A DNA stretch of 64,000 nt from JAPOXR01 sp965221815 (GTDB lineage Bacteria; Pseudomonadota; Alphaproteobacteria; Rhodobacterales; Rhodobacteraceae): positions 2,356,001-2,420,000 of the forward strand of contig OZ244915.1 of the NCBI GenBank assembly GCA_965221815.1, in the 5' to 3' direction. The translations under genes and the position numbers were made by a program. This document shows, in pieces, positions 51,483 through 61,560 of the stretch. The notes under the pieces are model-generated. The model ran no database searches, was not told the origin of the DNA, and saw only the letters and a program-made list of their open reading frames with translations. The stretch's first letter is position 1; every line of letters starts with the position of its first letter.

Positions 51483-54400
51483 GTGAAGTTCCGTGCGCTA
51501 AAAATCAGAGGGTTCAAGGGTTTTGCTGACCCTGCCGACCTGCCGATCCGAGATGGATTGAGCGGAATTGTCGGCCCGAACGGTTGTGGAAAATCCAATC
51601 TTGTTGAAGCCATTGGTTGGGTGATGGGTGAAAATCGCCCCTCAGCCGTGCGCAGTGGTACGATGGAGGATGTCATCTTCTCCGGGTCCGCAACTCGTCC
51701 TGCGGGATCATCAGCGGAAGTCCAGTTGGTTATCGACAATAGTGACCGAACAGCTCCACCCGGTTTCAATGATGATGCGGAACTTGTCATCGCGCGGCGT
51801 ATCGACCGTGATCTCGGATCTTCATTTATTGCGAATGGCCGCGATGTTCGCTGGCGCGATCTGCAACTGTTGTTCGCCGATTCAGCCACGGGAGCGCGCT
51901 CTTCGGCCCTGATCAGTCAAGGCCGGACCAATGACATCATCAATTCGAAACCCAGCGCCCGCAAGGGCATTCTGGAAGATGCGGCAGGGACTGGCGGTTT
52001 GCATCGTCGTCGCCACGAAGCGGAACTCAAACTGACGGCGACAACCCAGAATCTCGAACGTGTGAATGATGTACTCGGGCAGTTGGGTGGTCAGATCACA
52101 TCACTGAAACGGCAAGCTGCACAGGCAAAGCGATATCGTCGGCTTGCCGAAGACCTGCGCAATGCCAAAGCAAGATTACTTTATATTCTCTGGGATCAGG
52201 CGGCATCGCATGCGCAGGAAGCGGAGTTGCTCAAGTCACGTCGTGCAACCGAAACCGCCAAACTGCAAGCTGCCGTGCTGCGTACGACCAGGAAAAGAGA
52301 TGAGCTGAGCGCACGGCTGGAACCCCTGCGCACGGAAGCGACATCAAGCGAGGCCGCGGTCCAAAGAATACGTGCCGAGTCTGAGTTGATTCAATCACGC
52401 GAAGCGTCTGCCCAACAGGCTCTGATGCAGCTTCAACAACAAATCAAGAATATCAAGGCAGGAATTGGCAGGGAGAACGATCTTTATAAGGACGCCGTTG
52501 AACACTGCAACCGACTGGTTCAGGTTCGTCAAGACCTGATTGCCCAGGATGGTGACTTTGCAACTGCGCACGAGCAGATTTCATCCGAGCTCAGTGAATT
52601 GGCTGATGCCCTGAAATCGCGCGAGCAGGAACTGGATAACGCGAACCGCCAGATGGCCGAAATCAATTCGGAACATAATGGCGTTGATGCACGAATGGGC
52701 CGGGCAAGAACGTCAAAAGTGGAATGCGAAAAGCGCGAACGAGACGCGCGTCGTGCTGTCAACGCAGCCGAGGCACAACTTGCGCATGCTTCTCTCAACA
52801 TCAAGAATGCCAGCGGACGATTGTCAGATGCAGAAACCGAAGCTGCACAAGCCGAAGCCCTGCTGCAGGAATCAGAAACCATCCACATGCAGACGCGTAC
52901 GCAATTGGCGGAGACACAAAAATGGCTGTCGGAAGCCGAGAGTCAACTGGGCGCGTTGCGCACCGAACAGCGGGAATTAAGCCGCCTTGTGCGTGATGAT
53001 GCCTCGGATTCTGTCCATTTACTGAACCATGTCCGGGTGGATGAAGGTTTTGAAGCGGCATTTGGTGCCGCGTTTGGCGATGACGCTTTTGCTCCGGTCA
53101 ATGTGTCAGGAACACAGACGGGATGGCATGACGTCGCGCCGAACGCAAATCTCCCCACTCTCCCGTCAGAATTGGAGCCATTGGCCGATCATGTTGATGT
53201 TCCGCCTTTTCTTGAGCGGCGTATCAGTCAGGTCGGATTAGCCGAGGCGAGTCAACTCGCGGAAATTATGGACGCGCTCAAGCCGGGGCAGCGCGCTGTC
53301 ACACGCAACGGTGATTTGGTTCGGTGGGATGGTTTCATGGTCTGCGGACAGGAAACCCCGGAGCGCACAACTCTCCGGTTGCGGCAATTGAATCGGCTCG
53401 AGCGGTTAGCCTCCGAAATCGCCGTTTCCGAACAGAAAAAGAATGCGGCCGCTGAGCGCCACAATCAGCTCACTGCCGCGTTCACTGAAATCAACAAGGC
53501 TGATCAGGACGCGCGGGCATCCCGACGTCAGGCCGAAGAGGCCCTGGCGCTTGCCAATAGCCGACTGTCAGCTGCCGAAGCGGAATCCGACATTGCCGAA
53601 AAGACATTGCATTCACTCAAGGAGGCACGAAAGCGTGCTGTTGTGGAGGCGGAGGCCGCACGAGATGCTTTTGCCATTGCCGAACAGGCGATCCACCAAC
53701 TCAGGGATGTCCGCGGCATTCGCAGCGAAGCCGCACGTCTGAAGGAATTGGTCGTGAATGCCCGTGACCAGAAACTCCATATGCAGTCACAAATTATCGC
53801 CTTGGAACGTGCACATGACGAACGGGAAGCCAAACTTGCAGATGCGGTGACCGAAATCTCGAACTGGGAGCAGCGCCAAGAACAGGCGGCGCAACGAATC
53901 GCCGACCTGACTGGTCAACATGAGCGTCTGCAAAGGGATCTTCCACAAGCCGAAGCGCGCCCGGGCAAGCTGGCGACACGGCGTATTGCCCTGGTCGATG
54001 AGATTTTGATGGCCGAGGAGAAACGCGCCGCCGCCACGGACCGACTGCGCCGTGCCGAAAATGAGGCCCGCCTGGCTGTTCACGAGGCATCACAGGCCGA
54101 CAGCGATTGTGCAAGATCCCTGGAACTGAAAGGGCGGGCGGATGCTGATTGTGCCAATGCGTCGGTGAAATTGCAGGAGACTGTTTCGGCAATCCAGAAT
54201 GAGATGAATTGCTCGCCCGACGCATTGGGCAAGAAACTGTCTCTCGATCCGCACTCATTGCCTGATGCCGAACTCCAGGAAATTGAAGTCAACCGGTTGC
54301 AGCGGAGCCGTGACGCAATTGGCGCTGTCAACCTGATGGCAGAGCAAGACATTGTTGAGCTGCAAGAAGAGATGGATGCACTTCAGCGAGAGAAGGAGGA

Positions 54401-54938
54401 TCTTGAAGCCGCCGTCAATCGTTTGTGGCAAACCATCAGGGGTCTCAACAGCGAAGGGCGCGAGCGCCTGCTGACCGCCTTTGAAACTGTCAATACCAAC
54501 TTCAAGCAACTGTTTAGTGAATTGTTTAACGGTGGCAGTGCGCGGCTGGAATTGGTTGAGGGAGATGATCCACTGGATACCGGTCTCGAAATACTGTGCC
54601 ATCCTCCCGGCAAGCGGTTTTCGACAATCTCCCTGTTGTCGGGCGGTGAGCAGACATTAACCGCTGTTGCCCTGATTTTTGCATTTTTCATGGCCAATCC
54701 TGCACCGATCTGCGTGCTCGACGAGGTTGATGCCCCGCTCGATGATTCCAATGTGATGAAATTCTGTTCACTGATGGAAAAAATTGTTCAACGCACCGGA
54801 ACACGATTCCTGGTAATCACGCACAACCCGATCACCATGTCGCATATGGATCGATTGTATGGTGTGACCATGCAGGAAAAAGGCGTCAGCAAAATGGTCT
54901 CGGTTGATCTCACCGAAGCAGAAAAACTCGCCGCATAG
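51483..54938 (+). CDS. smc: Chromosome segregation protein SMC
   Basis: Condensin ATPase of 1151 residues that organises and segregates chromosomes with ScpA/ScpB. The N-terminal head has KFRALKIRGFKGFADP and Walker A GPNGCGKSN (about 31-39). Long coiled coils flank a hinge at about 505-645, and the C-terminal head has the signature LLSGGEQTLTAVALIFAF and Walker B ICVLDEVDAPLDDSN. The alphaproteobacterial N-terminal head insertion with SATGARSSALISQGR is present. Start is GTG 51483, after AAAAAAG. scpA and scpB are not in the window. Confidence 0.96.
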   Translation: MKFRALKIRGFKGFADPADLPIRDGLSGIVGPNGCGKSNLVEAIGWVMGENRPSAVRSGTMEDVIFSGSATRPAGSSAEVQLVIDNSDRTAPPGFNDDAELVIARRIDRDLGSSFIANGRDVRWRDLQLLFADSATGARSSALISQGRTNDIINSKPSARKGILEDAAGTGGLHRRRHEAELKLTATTQNLERVNDVLGQLGGQITSLKRQAAQAKRYRRLAEDLRNAKARLLYILWDQAASHAQEAELLKSRRATETAKLQAAVLRTTRKRDELSARLEPLRTEATSSEAAVQRIRAESELIQSREASAQQALMQLQQQIKNIKAGIGRENDLYKDAVEHCNRLVQVRQDLIAQDGDFATAHEQISSELSELADALKSREQELDNANRQMAEINSEHNGVDARMGRARTSKVECEKRERDARRAVNAAEAQLAHASLNIKNASGRLSDAETEAAQAEALLQESETIHMQTRTQLAETQKWLSEAESQLGALRTEQRELSRLVRDDASDSVHLLNHVRVDEGFEAAFGAAFGDDAFAPVNVSGTQTGWHDVAPNANLPTLPSELEPLADHVDVPPFLERRISQVGLAEASQLAEIMDALKPGQRAVTRNGDLVRWDGFMVCGQETPERTTLRLRQLNRLERLASEIAVSEQKKNAAAERHNQLTAAFTEINKADQDARASRRQAEEALALANSRLSAAEAESDIAEKTLHSLKEARKRAVVEAEAARDAFAIAEQAIHQLRDVRGIRSEAARLKELVVNARDQKLHMQSQIIALERAHDEREAKLADAVTEISNWEQRQEQAAQRIADLTGQHERLQRDLPQAEARPGKLATRRIALVDEILMAEEKRAAATDRLRRAENEARLAVHEASQADSDCARSLELKGRADADCANASVKLQETVSAIQNEMNCSPDALGKKLSLDPHSLPDAELQEIEVNRLQRSRDAIGAVNLMAEQDIVELQEEMDALQREKEDLEAAVNRLWQTIRGLNSEGRERLLTAFETVNTNFKQLFSELFNGGSARLELVEGDDPLDTGLEILCHPPGKRFSTISLLSGGEQTLTAVALIFAFFMANPAPICVLDEVDAPLDDSNVMKFCSLMEKIVQRTGTRFLVITHNPITMSHMDRLYGVTMQEKGVSKMVSVDLTEAEKLAA

Positions 54939-55088
54939 TCCCTTCTCGCCAGTCGAACCGGGAGGGGCCGACAAGACAACCCGTGCCCACCCAGTCAGTT
55001 GCGCGCGGTCAATGCAATTCTTGGTGGCAATCCAAGGATGGAAATTCTTGCCGATAAAATGCGGGCCGGCAACTGTTGTCACATGCTC

Positions 55089-56336
55089 CTATTCGTCGCG
55101 TGACGCGTTCATGGTCAGCAAGTCGAGCAAACCTCGTGTTGGCCATTCGTCTGGCGGAAGGTCCAGGCGCATTTGTTCGGATTTAACGGCCGCCCGTGTC
55201 CGTTTGCCAATGATTCCATCAATATTTCCGACATCATGTCCACGCTTGACCAGCAACTTCTGGAGCGCAAAGACCTGTTCCGTCGTGAGTGGTGGCTCCG
55301 GGTTGCCCTGCTGATACATCGGTGCGCCCGACAGCAAAGTTGCAAAAAACGCAGAGGTCGTCGCATAAACCGACGATTGGTTCCACGCAAAATAGATATA
55401 AAAATTGGGCAAGGCAAAAAATGCGGGGCCGCCGCGTCCGTGTGGCAAGAGAATTGCGGCCTCGAGTTGCGTGTCGGGAATGGTGCCATTGCGCACACGC
55501 ACACCAAGTTCCAGCCATTCAGCGACGCTCTTGGATGATTCAAGCCCTGTTTCGGCCCAGTTGAGATGAGGTGGAACCGTCACTTCAACAAGCCATGGCT
55601 GCCCGGGTTGCCAGCCGAGTTCATGCAGAACCTGGCCTGCTGTCATCATTGCGTCGGCAACCGAGTTCCTGAGGTCAACCCGACCGTCGCTGTCGCCGTC
55701 TCTCCCGTATCTTACGATATCAAGCGGCAACATTTGAATCATACCGATTTCACCGGCCCAGGCCCCTGTTGTGGTATCCGGATCAAACATATCGCCAATA
55801 TATAATTCCAGTGCTGCCAGCACGTGCGGGCGGAACAGCCCCGGGCGGCGGCAGTCATGGGCCAGCGTAACCAGTGCATTGAGCGTGTTGTGATCGCCCT
55901 GTACCTGTCCAAAATCGGTCTCAAGTGCCAGGAACGATAACAAAACGCCCCGCGGTGCACCGAATTCTCTCTCGACCCGATCAAAGATCTGTCGATGTTT
56001 GTGTTCGAATTCTGCTGCCGTGTTGATACGATATTGCGACATGACCAGCTGAGAGAATTCGATAAAGGATTTGCGGAATATACCCTGGCTGCGGTCCCTT
56101 CGAATGACATCCGGATCATGCATGGCCCTGTCAAAGAACCCGTCGACAGCTTGTTTCTCATAGCCGGACGAAATCGCCTCGGCCCGCAGGCCATCTACAA
56201 ATTCGTCGAAACTGCCGCCGCAAGGGACATTGGCCGCGGCAGTCCCGGTGAGCATTGCGAGAACCATCACTGGAACTGGCAATAGCAACCCGCCGCACAA
56301 ACGATGAAAACGGGAAGGAATTTTGTGATCGGTCAT
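55089..56336 (-). CDS. Lytic murein transglycosylase (MltB-type)
   Basis: A 415-residue exported enzyme that cleaves peptidoglycan glycan strands to 1,6-anhydro ends. A signal peptide (LLLPVPVMVLAMLTGTAAA) precedes the SLT_2 domain with catalytic Glu in LSFLALETDFGQVQGDHNTL, GEIGMIQMLPLDIVRYG and DLRNSVADAMMTAGQVL. A C-terminal peptidoglycan-binding domain follows (LLVKRGHDVGNIDGIIGKRT). Domain order is that of the alphaproteobacterial MltB group. No lipobox is seen, so it is probably soluble in the periplasm. Start ATG 56336. Confidence 0.92.
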   Translation of the reverse strand: MTDHKIPSRFHRLCGGLLLPVPVMVLAMLTGTAAANVPCGGSFDEFVDGLRAEAISSGYEKQAVDGFFDRAMHDPDVIRRDRSQGIFRKSFIEFSQLVMSQYRINTAAEFEHKHRQIFDRVEREFGAPRGVLLSFLALETDFGQVQGDHNTLNALVTLAHDCRRPGLFRPHVLAALELYIGDMFDPDTTTGAWAGEIGMIQMLPLDIVRYGRDGDSDGRVDLRNSVADAMMTAGQVLHELGWQPGQPWLVEVTVPPHLNWAETGLESSKSVAEWLELGVRVRNGTIPDTQLEAAILLPHGRGGPAFFALPNFYIYFAWNQSSVYATTSAFFATLLSGAPMYQQGNPEPPLTTEQVFALQKLLVKRGHDVGNIDGIIGKRTRAAVKSEQMRLDLPPDEWPTRGLLDLLTMNASRDE

Positions 56337-56835
56337 CGGTCGTGAGCCAAAAATCGGTGTCTATGGAGGTTCCTCTTGACACATTTATTTGTGGTTGAGT
56401 AGGGGGTTTGTCAGAGACGGCACAAGCCGCGGAGCAGAGTTTGAGCACAAGCACATCCATTGCCATTTGCGGCAGATGACAAGAATATCATTCCATCTTT
56501 GCGGACGAAGTTGGCGGCGCACACCGCGTCGATTGCTGAACGGCGCCGGTTGGTCGCGCTTCAGGCTGAGCGTCTTTCTGATCTTGAGCGGCTGCTGGCT
56601 CTCAACAGCCTGAACAGCAGCAAGCTGCCGCCAGCCGACCAAAAGGCCAGTGCCTTGTGCGGTCCACTATCGTCAGATCACCACAATCTGCCTTGGCTGA
56701 GACCGTCAGCATGTCGGCTGCCTCCGGGCTACTGTGATATGCCGTTAACGCCCTATCTATTGCAATCGAAAGAGATTGGTGAAACCCTCCCCGATTGATG
56801 CTCAGCGACGCAGGATTTCCAAGAGTGAGGTGTCT
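56337..56835 (+). pseudogene. Gap containing an IS66-family transposase remnant
   Basis: From about 56505 to 56660 one plus-strand frame reads SIAERRRLVALQAERLSDLE and LLALNSLNSSKLPPADQK, closely like the N-terminal block of IS66 TnpC (LE..LALNS.NSSKPPSSD), with Pro-Ser changes. No other part of the transposase is found, so it is a short relic. The rest of the gap has no recognised gene. Confidence 0.6.
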
Positions 56836-58584
56836 TCAAATCCCCTGATTTGACTGTTGATTGTTGGCTGTCTTGGCGCAGAATTCACCTGTGCGGGCAT
56901 CGCCGGCAATCGCTGCTGAGGAAATTCCCTGCAAGGTGGTGTCGGTTGTAATGGCTTCTGGATCGAGTTGAATATCAATCAAGGCAGAACCTTCGGCATT
57001 GAGAGCGCGCTGGAAAGCGGGAGCAAATTCCGATGTCTCGGTGACAGTTTCGCCATGAAAACCGTATGCCGCAGCAAGTGCAGAGAAATCGGGATTGGTC
57101 AGGCTGGTCCCCGAGATGCGCCCTGGAAAACGCGCCTCCTGATGCATCCGGATGGTCCCCAACATTCCGTTATTGGCCACCACCACAATGATACTGGCAC
57201 CGCATTGGGTAGCAGTTGCCATCTCGCTCGCAACCATCTGGAAGCAACCGTCACCGGCAATACAAACGACCACACGGTCCGGATTTTCCAGTTTCGCAGC
57301 AATCGCCGCAGGGAGTCCGTAACCCATCGACCCGGAGGTTGGCGCAATCTGCGTCCCGTATGTCTTGAAACAAAAATGGCGCTGCAGGAAGGCCGCATAA
57401 TTCCCTGCACCACTCGTAATGATCGCGTCTTCGGGCAGGTTATCTGACAAATAGCTGAGGATCATCGGAAACGCGGCCTTGCCCGGTACCGGTCGTGGCG
57501 CCTTCCACATCCTGTAGGCTTCTGTGCCGCGCCGTAACCAGGCTTCTCGTGATTTTGAAGGTGCCGGGCGAAAGGCCACCAATCCTGCCAGCAACGATTC
57601 AGGTCGCCCTGTCATTGGATGCTGGACCCGCCAGATCCGCCCGATTTCATTGGGATCAGGATAGATATGAAACGCGATGCGCGTATCAGATGGAGATCCC
57701 GGAACCTGAAACCCTTGCGTTGGAAAGTCAGCGAAGCGGCAGCCCAGTGCCCCTATACAATCTGACTCGCGCAACATCAGAACCAGTTCCGGATTCATGC
57801 CCGCATTCAGATCGCCGATATAATTCTTGTGACGGTTGTCAAAATAATGCTGCCGCCGAAAGCTGGCTGCCACCGGCAAAGTAAAATGATTTGCAATTTG
57901 CTCGAGATCGCGTGCTGCCTGTTCCGACCAATGTGACCCGCCGACGATAATGATGGGGCGTGCCGCCTCTTCGAGACGTTTGGCAACCGCTACGATATCG
58001 ATTTCTGACACAGGTTGTGATGGAACGGATACAATTCCGCTGTCTGAAGACTCGCCCCTGTCGCTGAGCATATCTTCAGGCAACGCCAGCATGACAGGAC
58101 CGGGTCGTCCAGACATTGCAATATGGTAGGCACGGGTTACAAATTCGGGAATCCTGTCCACGTGATCGATTTCCGCTGCCCATTTGGTGATCGGTTCAAA
58201 GAAGCGGGCCAGGTCGATTTCCTGAAAAGCCTCGCGGTGCCGCAACCGCCGTGAAACCTGCCCGACAAAAAGAATCAGCGGCGTTGAATCCTGCGATGCC
58301 ACATGCAGACCGGCAGAAGCGTTGGTGGCACCGGGGCCGCGTGTGACGGGGGCAACTCCTGGCCTTTGGGTCATTTTTCCATGCGCTTCGGCCATCATCG
58401 CCGCGGCGCCCTCGTGGCGACAGACCACATTGTCGATTTGGGTATCCAGCAACCCATCAAGCAACGACAGGTAACTCTCGCCGGGAACGGAAAAAACGCG
58501 CTGTAACCCCTGCGCCGCAAGCTGGTCCGCGAGAATGCGCCCGCCATGCCGTATGTTCCGCCGTGATGGGCCCGCGTCATCCAT
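56836..58584 (-). CDS. Thiamine diphosphate-dependent enzyme (acetolactate synthase-like), overlapping glpK
   Basis: A 582-residue POX-family enzyme. The activating Glu is in VVCRHEGAAAMMAEAHG, FVGQVSRRLRHREAFQEIDL is the typical central segment, and the pyrophosphate motif is CIAGDGCFQMV ... VVVANNGM. Length and order match IlvB-like enzymes, but the quinone- or FAD-contact segments are not clear enough to choose a substrate. ATG 58584 overlaps the glpK stop by eight bases, so it is coupled to glpK. No regulatory subunit follows. Confidence 0.85.
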   Translation of the reverse strand: MDDAGPSRRNIRHGGRILADQLAAQGLQRVFSVPGESYLSLLDGLLDTQIDNVVCRHEGAAAMMAEAHGKMTQRPGVAPVTRGPGATNASAGLHVASQDSTPLILFVGQVSRRLRHREAFQEIDLARFFEPITKWAAEIDHVDRIPEFVTRAYHIAMSGRPGPVMLALPEDMLSDRGESSDSGIVSVPSQPVSEIDIVAVAKRLEEAARPIIIVGGSHWSEQAARDLEQIANHFTLPVAASFRRQHYFDNRHKNYIGDLNAGMNPELVLMLRESDCIGALGCRFADFPTQGFQVPGSPSDTRIAFHIYPDPNEIGRIWRVQHPMTGRPESLLAGLVAFRPAPSKSREAWLRRGTEAYRMWKAPRPVPGKAAFPMILSYLSDNLPEDAIITSGAGNYAAFLQRHFCFKTYGTQIAPTSGSMGYGLPAAIAAKLENPDRVVVCIAGDGCFQMVASEMATATQCGASIIVVVANNGMLGTIRMHQEARFPGRISGTSLTNPDFSALAAAYGFHGETVTETSEFAPAFQRALNAEGSALIDIQLDPEAITTDTTLQGISSAAIAGDARTGEFCAKTANNQQSNQGI

Positions 58585-60109
58585 GCCGTTTTGATTCCTC
58601 AATCGCATGCTGCCCGGCGGCCTCAGGCAGCCTATCCTGCGTCAGTGTACGCCGCACTGCATCTTTCCAACCGGCATACCCAGCATCGCGCACACTATCG
58701 TCAATCATGGGTATAAATCTGCGATCAAGACGCCAACTGGTGGCAAAGGAAGCCGGTTCGGCGCAAAGACCGGACTGGAACCCTGCCAAATACGCGGCAC
58801 CGCGCGCTGTGGTTTCGGTGACCGTCGGTCGATCAACGGGAACCCCAAGCTGATCAGCCAGATTCTGCATGGCCCAGTCATTATTTGCCAGACCCCCATC
58901 CACGCGCAATATGATGTCATCACTTTCAGGCATATCCGACTTCATGGCTTCAATCAGATCGCGCGTCTGATAGGAAACGCTCTCCAGAGCGGCGCGGGCA
59001 AACTCCTTTGGACCACTATTCCTGGTCAGGCCAAAAACGGCGCCGCGGCAATCTGCATCCCAATAAGGAGCGCCAAGACCCGTAAACGCCGGGACGATAT
59101 AGAGTTGCTGCTCCGTGTCCGATTCAGCCGCCAGGGACGCGGTCTCAGACGCATTCTCAATGAGACCCAATCCATCGCGCATCCACTGGACAACGGCGCC
59201 AGCCACAAAGATTGAACCTTCGAGGGCGAAATGGGTTTGACCACGTAGGCGGAATGCGATGGTGGTGAGCAACCGGTTACGCGACGTGTAACGTTCACTT
59301 CCCGTATTGAGGAGCGCAAAACAACCTGTTCCATATGTCGATTTCAACATCCCCTTCTCAAAACAGGCCTGGCCGATAGCGGCCGCATGCTGATCGCCAG
59401 CCACGCCAAGAATGGGAATTTCCCGGCCAAAAATGGTTGCATCTGTAGTGCCAAATTCGTCAGCGCATTCGAGAATATCCGGGAGCATGATCCGCGGAAT
59501 GTCGAATTGTTTGAGAAGGTCTTCGTCCCATTGGCCGGTATCGAGGTTGACCAGCATGGTTCGGCACGCATTGGTCACATCGGTCACATGACGCTGCCCG
59601 CCTGTGAGCCTCCAGATGAGATATGAGTCGACGGTGCCAAAAAGCAAATTGCCACAGGCAGCCTCGGCACCCGCATTGGGAACATTCCGAAGGATCCATG
59701 CGAGTTTGCTCGCGGAAAAATACGGGTCCAGCAACAGGCCCGTGCGCTCCGTGATTTCGGATTCCAGACCCGCGTCTCGGAGTTCACCGCAGGTTTCAGC
59801 GGTGCGTCGATCCTGCCAGACAATTGCATTGTAGACGGGCTTTCCGGTCTGCCGTTCCCAAACGATCACGGTTTCGCGCTGGTTGGTGATACCAATCACT
59901 GCGGGAGAACCGTCCCACTGGTCGAGAGCTGTTCGGCAAGACCGCATGACGGATTGCCAGATTGCTTCGGGATCATGTTCAACCCACCCGCTGCGTGGAT
60001 AAATCTGCGGGAACTCGTTCTGGCCGGATGTCAGGGGTTCAAGTTCCTGATCGAAAATGATGGCGCGACTCGATGTCGTCCCCTGATCGATTGCCAGGAT
60101 TCCTGTCAC
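58577..60109 (-). CDS. glpK: Glycerol kinase
   Basis: Phosphorylates glycerol to glycerol-3-phosphate. The 510 residues carry ILAIDQGTTSSRAIIFD, GITNQRETVIVWER, NAIVWQDRRT, GTVDSYLIWRLTGGQRHVTD, LGVAGDQHAAAIGQA and RVDGGLANNDWAMQ. Start is GTG 60109 with GAGGAG nine bases upstream. glpD lies 33 kb away; the facilitator gene is not here. A TATAAT-like element on the minus strand near 60227-60222 may be its promoter. Confidence 0.95.
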   Translation of the reverse strand: MTGILAIDQGTTSSRAIIFDQELEPLTSGQNEFPQIYPRSGWVEHDPEAIWQSVMRSCRTALDQWDGSPAVIGITNQRETVIVWERQTGKPVYNAIVWQDRRTAETCGELRDAGLESEITERTGLLLDPYFSASKLAWILRNVPNAGAEAACGNLLFGTVDSYLIWRLTGGQRHVTDVTNACRTMLVNLDTGQWDEDLLKQFDIPRIMLPDILECADEFGTTDATIFGREIPILGVAGDQHAAAIGQACFEKGMLKSTYGTGCFALLNTGSERYTSRNRLLTTIAFRLRGQTHFALEGSIFVAGAVVQWMRDGLGLIENASETASLAAESDTEQQLYIVPAFTGLGAPYWDADCRGAVFGLTRNSGPKEFARAALESVSYQTRDLIEAMKSDMPESDDIILRVDGGLANNDWAMQNLADQLGVPVDRPTVTETTARGAAYLAGFQSGLCAEPASFATSWRLDRRFIPMIDDSVRDAGYAGWKDAVRRTLTQDRLPEAAGQHAIEESKRHG

Positions 60110-60429
60110 GGTGAATTCTCCTCACTCATTCCCTGCGCTGCCCCTGGATCACACAATTGCGAATTCAGAGAGCGGATCTTCTGACTGTCCGCCACCTGGT
60201 ACCGGGCACCAGATTTGGGAGATTATATATAACCGCACATTTCACCTGTTGAATCAAACGAATCAACTGTCTCACGCCCAACTTGAAACGCAACGCCGGG
60301 GCATTCCTGTGTGCCCACACATATCGATTTTCTGTCCGTTGACAGCCCCATCCCGTGAATGACCCGCAGTGCGCAGCCGGATTCGATCGAACGGTATGGA
60401 TGTCCTGTCGATATGCCGACCGCAACCGC
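60110..60429. other. Intergenic region between glpK and the formaldehyde dehydrogenase gene
   Basis: About 320 bp with no gene. It contains the TATAAT-like element at 60227-60222 on the minus strand and should carry the glpK promoter. Confidence 0.35.
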
Positions 60430-61560
60430 CTAATACTCAACCACTGAACGAATAGATTGTCCTGCATGCATCAGATCAAACCCGTCATTGATACTGCTGA
60501 GCGATAGTTTATGCGTAATCATCGGGTCAATCTCGATCTTACCGTCCATATACCAGTCGACGATCTGTGGAACATCGGTGCGACCACGTGCGCCGCCGAA
60601 TGCTGTGCCTTTCCATACCCGTCCGGTCACCAGTTGAAACGGCCGCGTTGCAATTTCGGCTCCTGCCGGTGCCACGCCAATGATTATTGACTCCCCCCAG
60701 CCGCGGTGGCTGGATTCGAGCGCGACCCGCATCACTTCGACATTGCCGGTACAGTCAAAGGTATAATCGGCTCCACCAACCGGATCACGCCGGGTCTGCG
60801 TGAGACCGACAAGATGGGACACAAGGTCACCGTCGATTTCTTTCGGATTGACGAAATGGGTCATGCCAAACCGCTCGCCCCATTGTTTCTTGTCGGGATT
60901 GACATCCACGCCGATGATCATGTCGGCGCCGACAAGCCGCAATCCCTGAATGACATTAAGCCCGATTCCACCGAGTCCAAATACGATGGCACTGGAACCA
61001 GGTTCGACATCGGCGGTATTCATGACGGCGCCCAGGCCGGTCGTCACACCGCAACCAATGTAGCAGATCTTGTCAAACGGTGCGTCCTGACGCACTTTTG
61101 CAACTGCGATTTCAGGAAGCACGGTATGTTTGGAGAATGTGGAGCAGCCCATATAGTGGAGGATTGGATCACCATCGAGGGTTGAAAACCGGGAAGTTCC
61201 GTCAGGCATCACGCCCTGGCCCTGGGTGGCACGAATGGCCGTACAGAGGTTGGTCTTGCGTGACAAACAGGACGGGCACTCTCGGCATTCCGGGGTGTAG
61301 AGCGGAATCACATGATCACCCTTGACAACCGAGGTCACGTTGGGGCCAATATCGACAACAATTCCAGCACCTTCATGACCCAGAATAGCCGGGAACAATC
61401 CTTCCGGATCGGCACCTGAGAGCGTGAATTCATCAGTATGACAAATTCCGGTCGCCTTGATCTCGACCAGAACCTCACCGTCTTTCGGTCCGTCAAGGTT
61501 GACATCCATGACTTCGAGCGGCTTTCCGGCAGCGACAGCAACAGCAGCTTGCGTGCGCAT
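60430..61560 (-). CDS. frmA: S-(hydroxymethyl)glutathione dehydrogenase (class III alcohol dehydrogenase)
   Basis: Zinc enzyme oxidising the formaldehyde-glutathione adduct. The 376 residues show the catalytic-zinc segments TGICHTDEFTLSGADPEGLF, LGHEGAGIVVDIG and GCGVTTGLGAVMN, the structural-zinc cysteines in CRECPSC, and the Rossmann segment VFGLGGIGLNVIQG. ATG 61560 with GGAGG upstream is the family start; a longer frame runs to 61629. S-formylglutathione hydrolase is not adjacent, so the pathway must be completed elsewhere. Confidence 0.93.
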   Translation of the reverse strand: MRTQAAVAVAAGKPLEVMDVNLDGPKDGEVLVEIKATGICHTDEFTLSGADPEGLFPAILGHEGAGIVVDIGPNVTSVVKGDHVIPLYTPECRECPSCLSRKTNLCTAIRATQGQGVMPDGTSRFSTLDGDPILHYMGCSTFSKHTVLPEIAVAKVRQDAPFDKICYIGCGVTTGLGAVMNTADVEPGSSAIVFGLGGIGLNVIQGLRLVGADMIIGVDVNPDKKQWGERFGMTHFVNPKEIDGDLVSHLVGLTQTRRDPVGGADYTFDCTGNVEVMRVALESSHRGWGESIIIGVAPAGAEIATRPFQLVTGRVWKGTAFGGARGRTDVPQIVDWYMDGKIEIDPMITHKLSLSSINDGFDLMHAGQSIRSVVEY

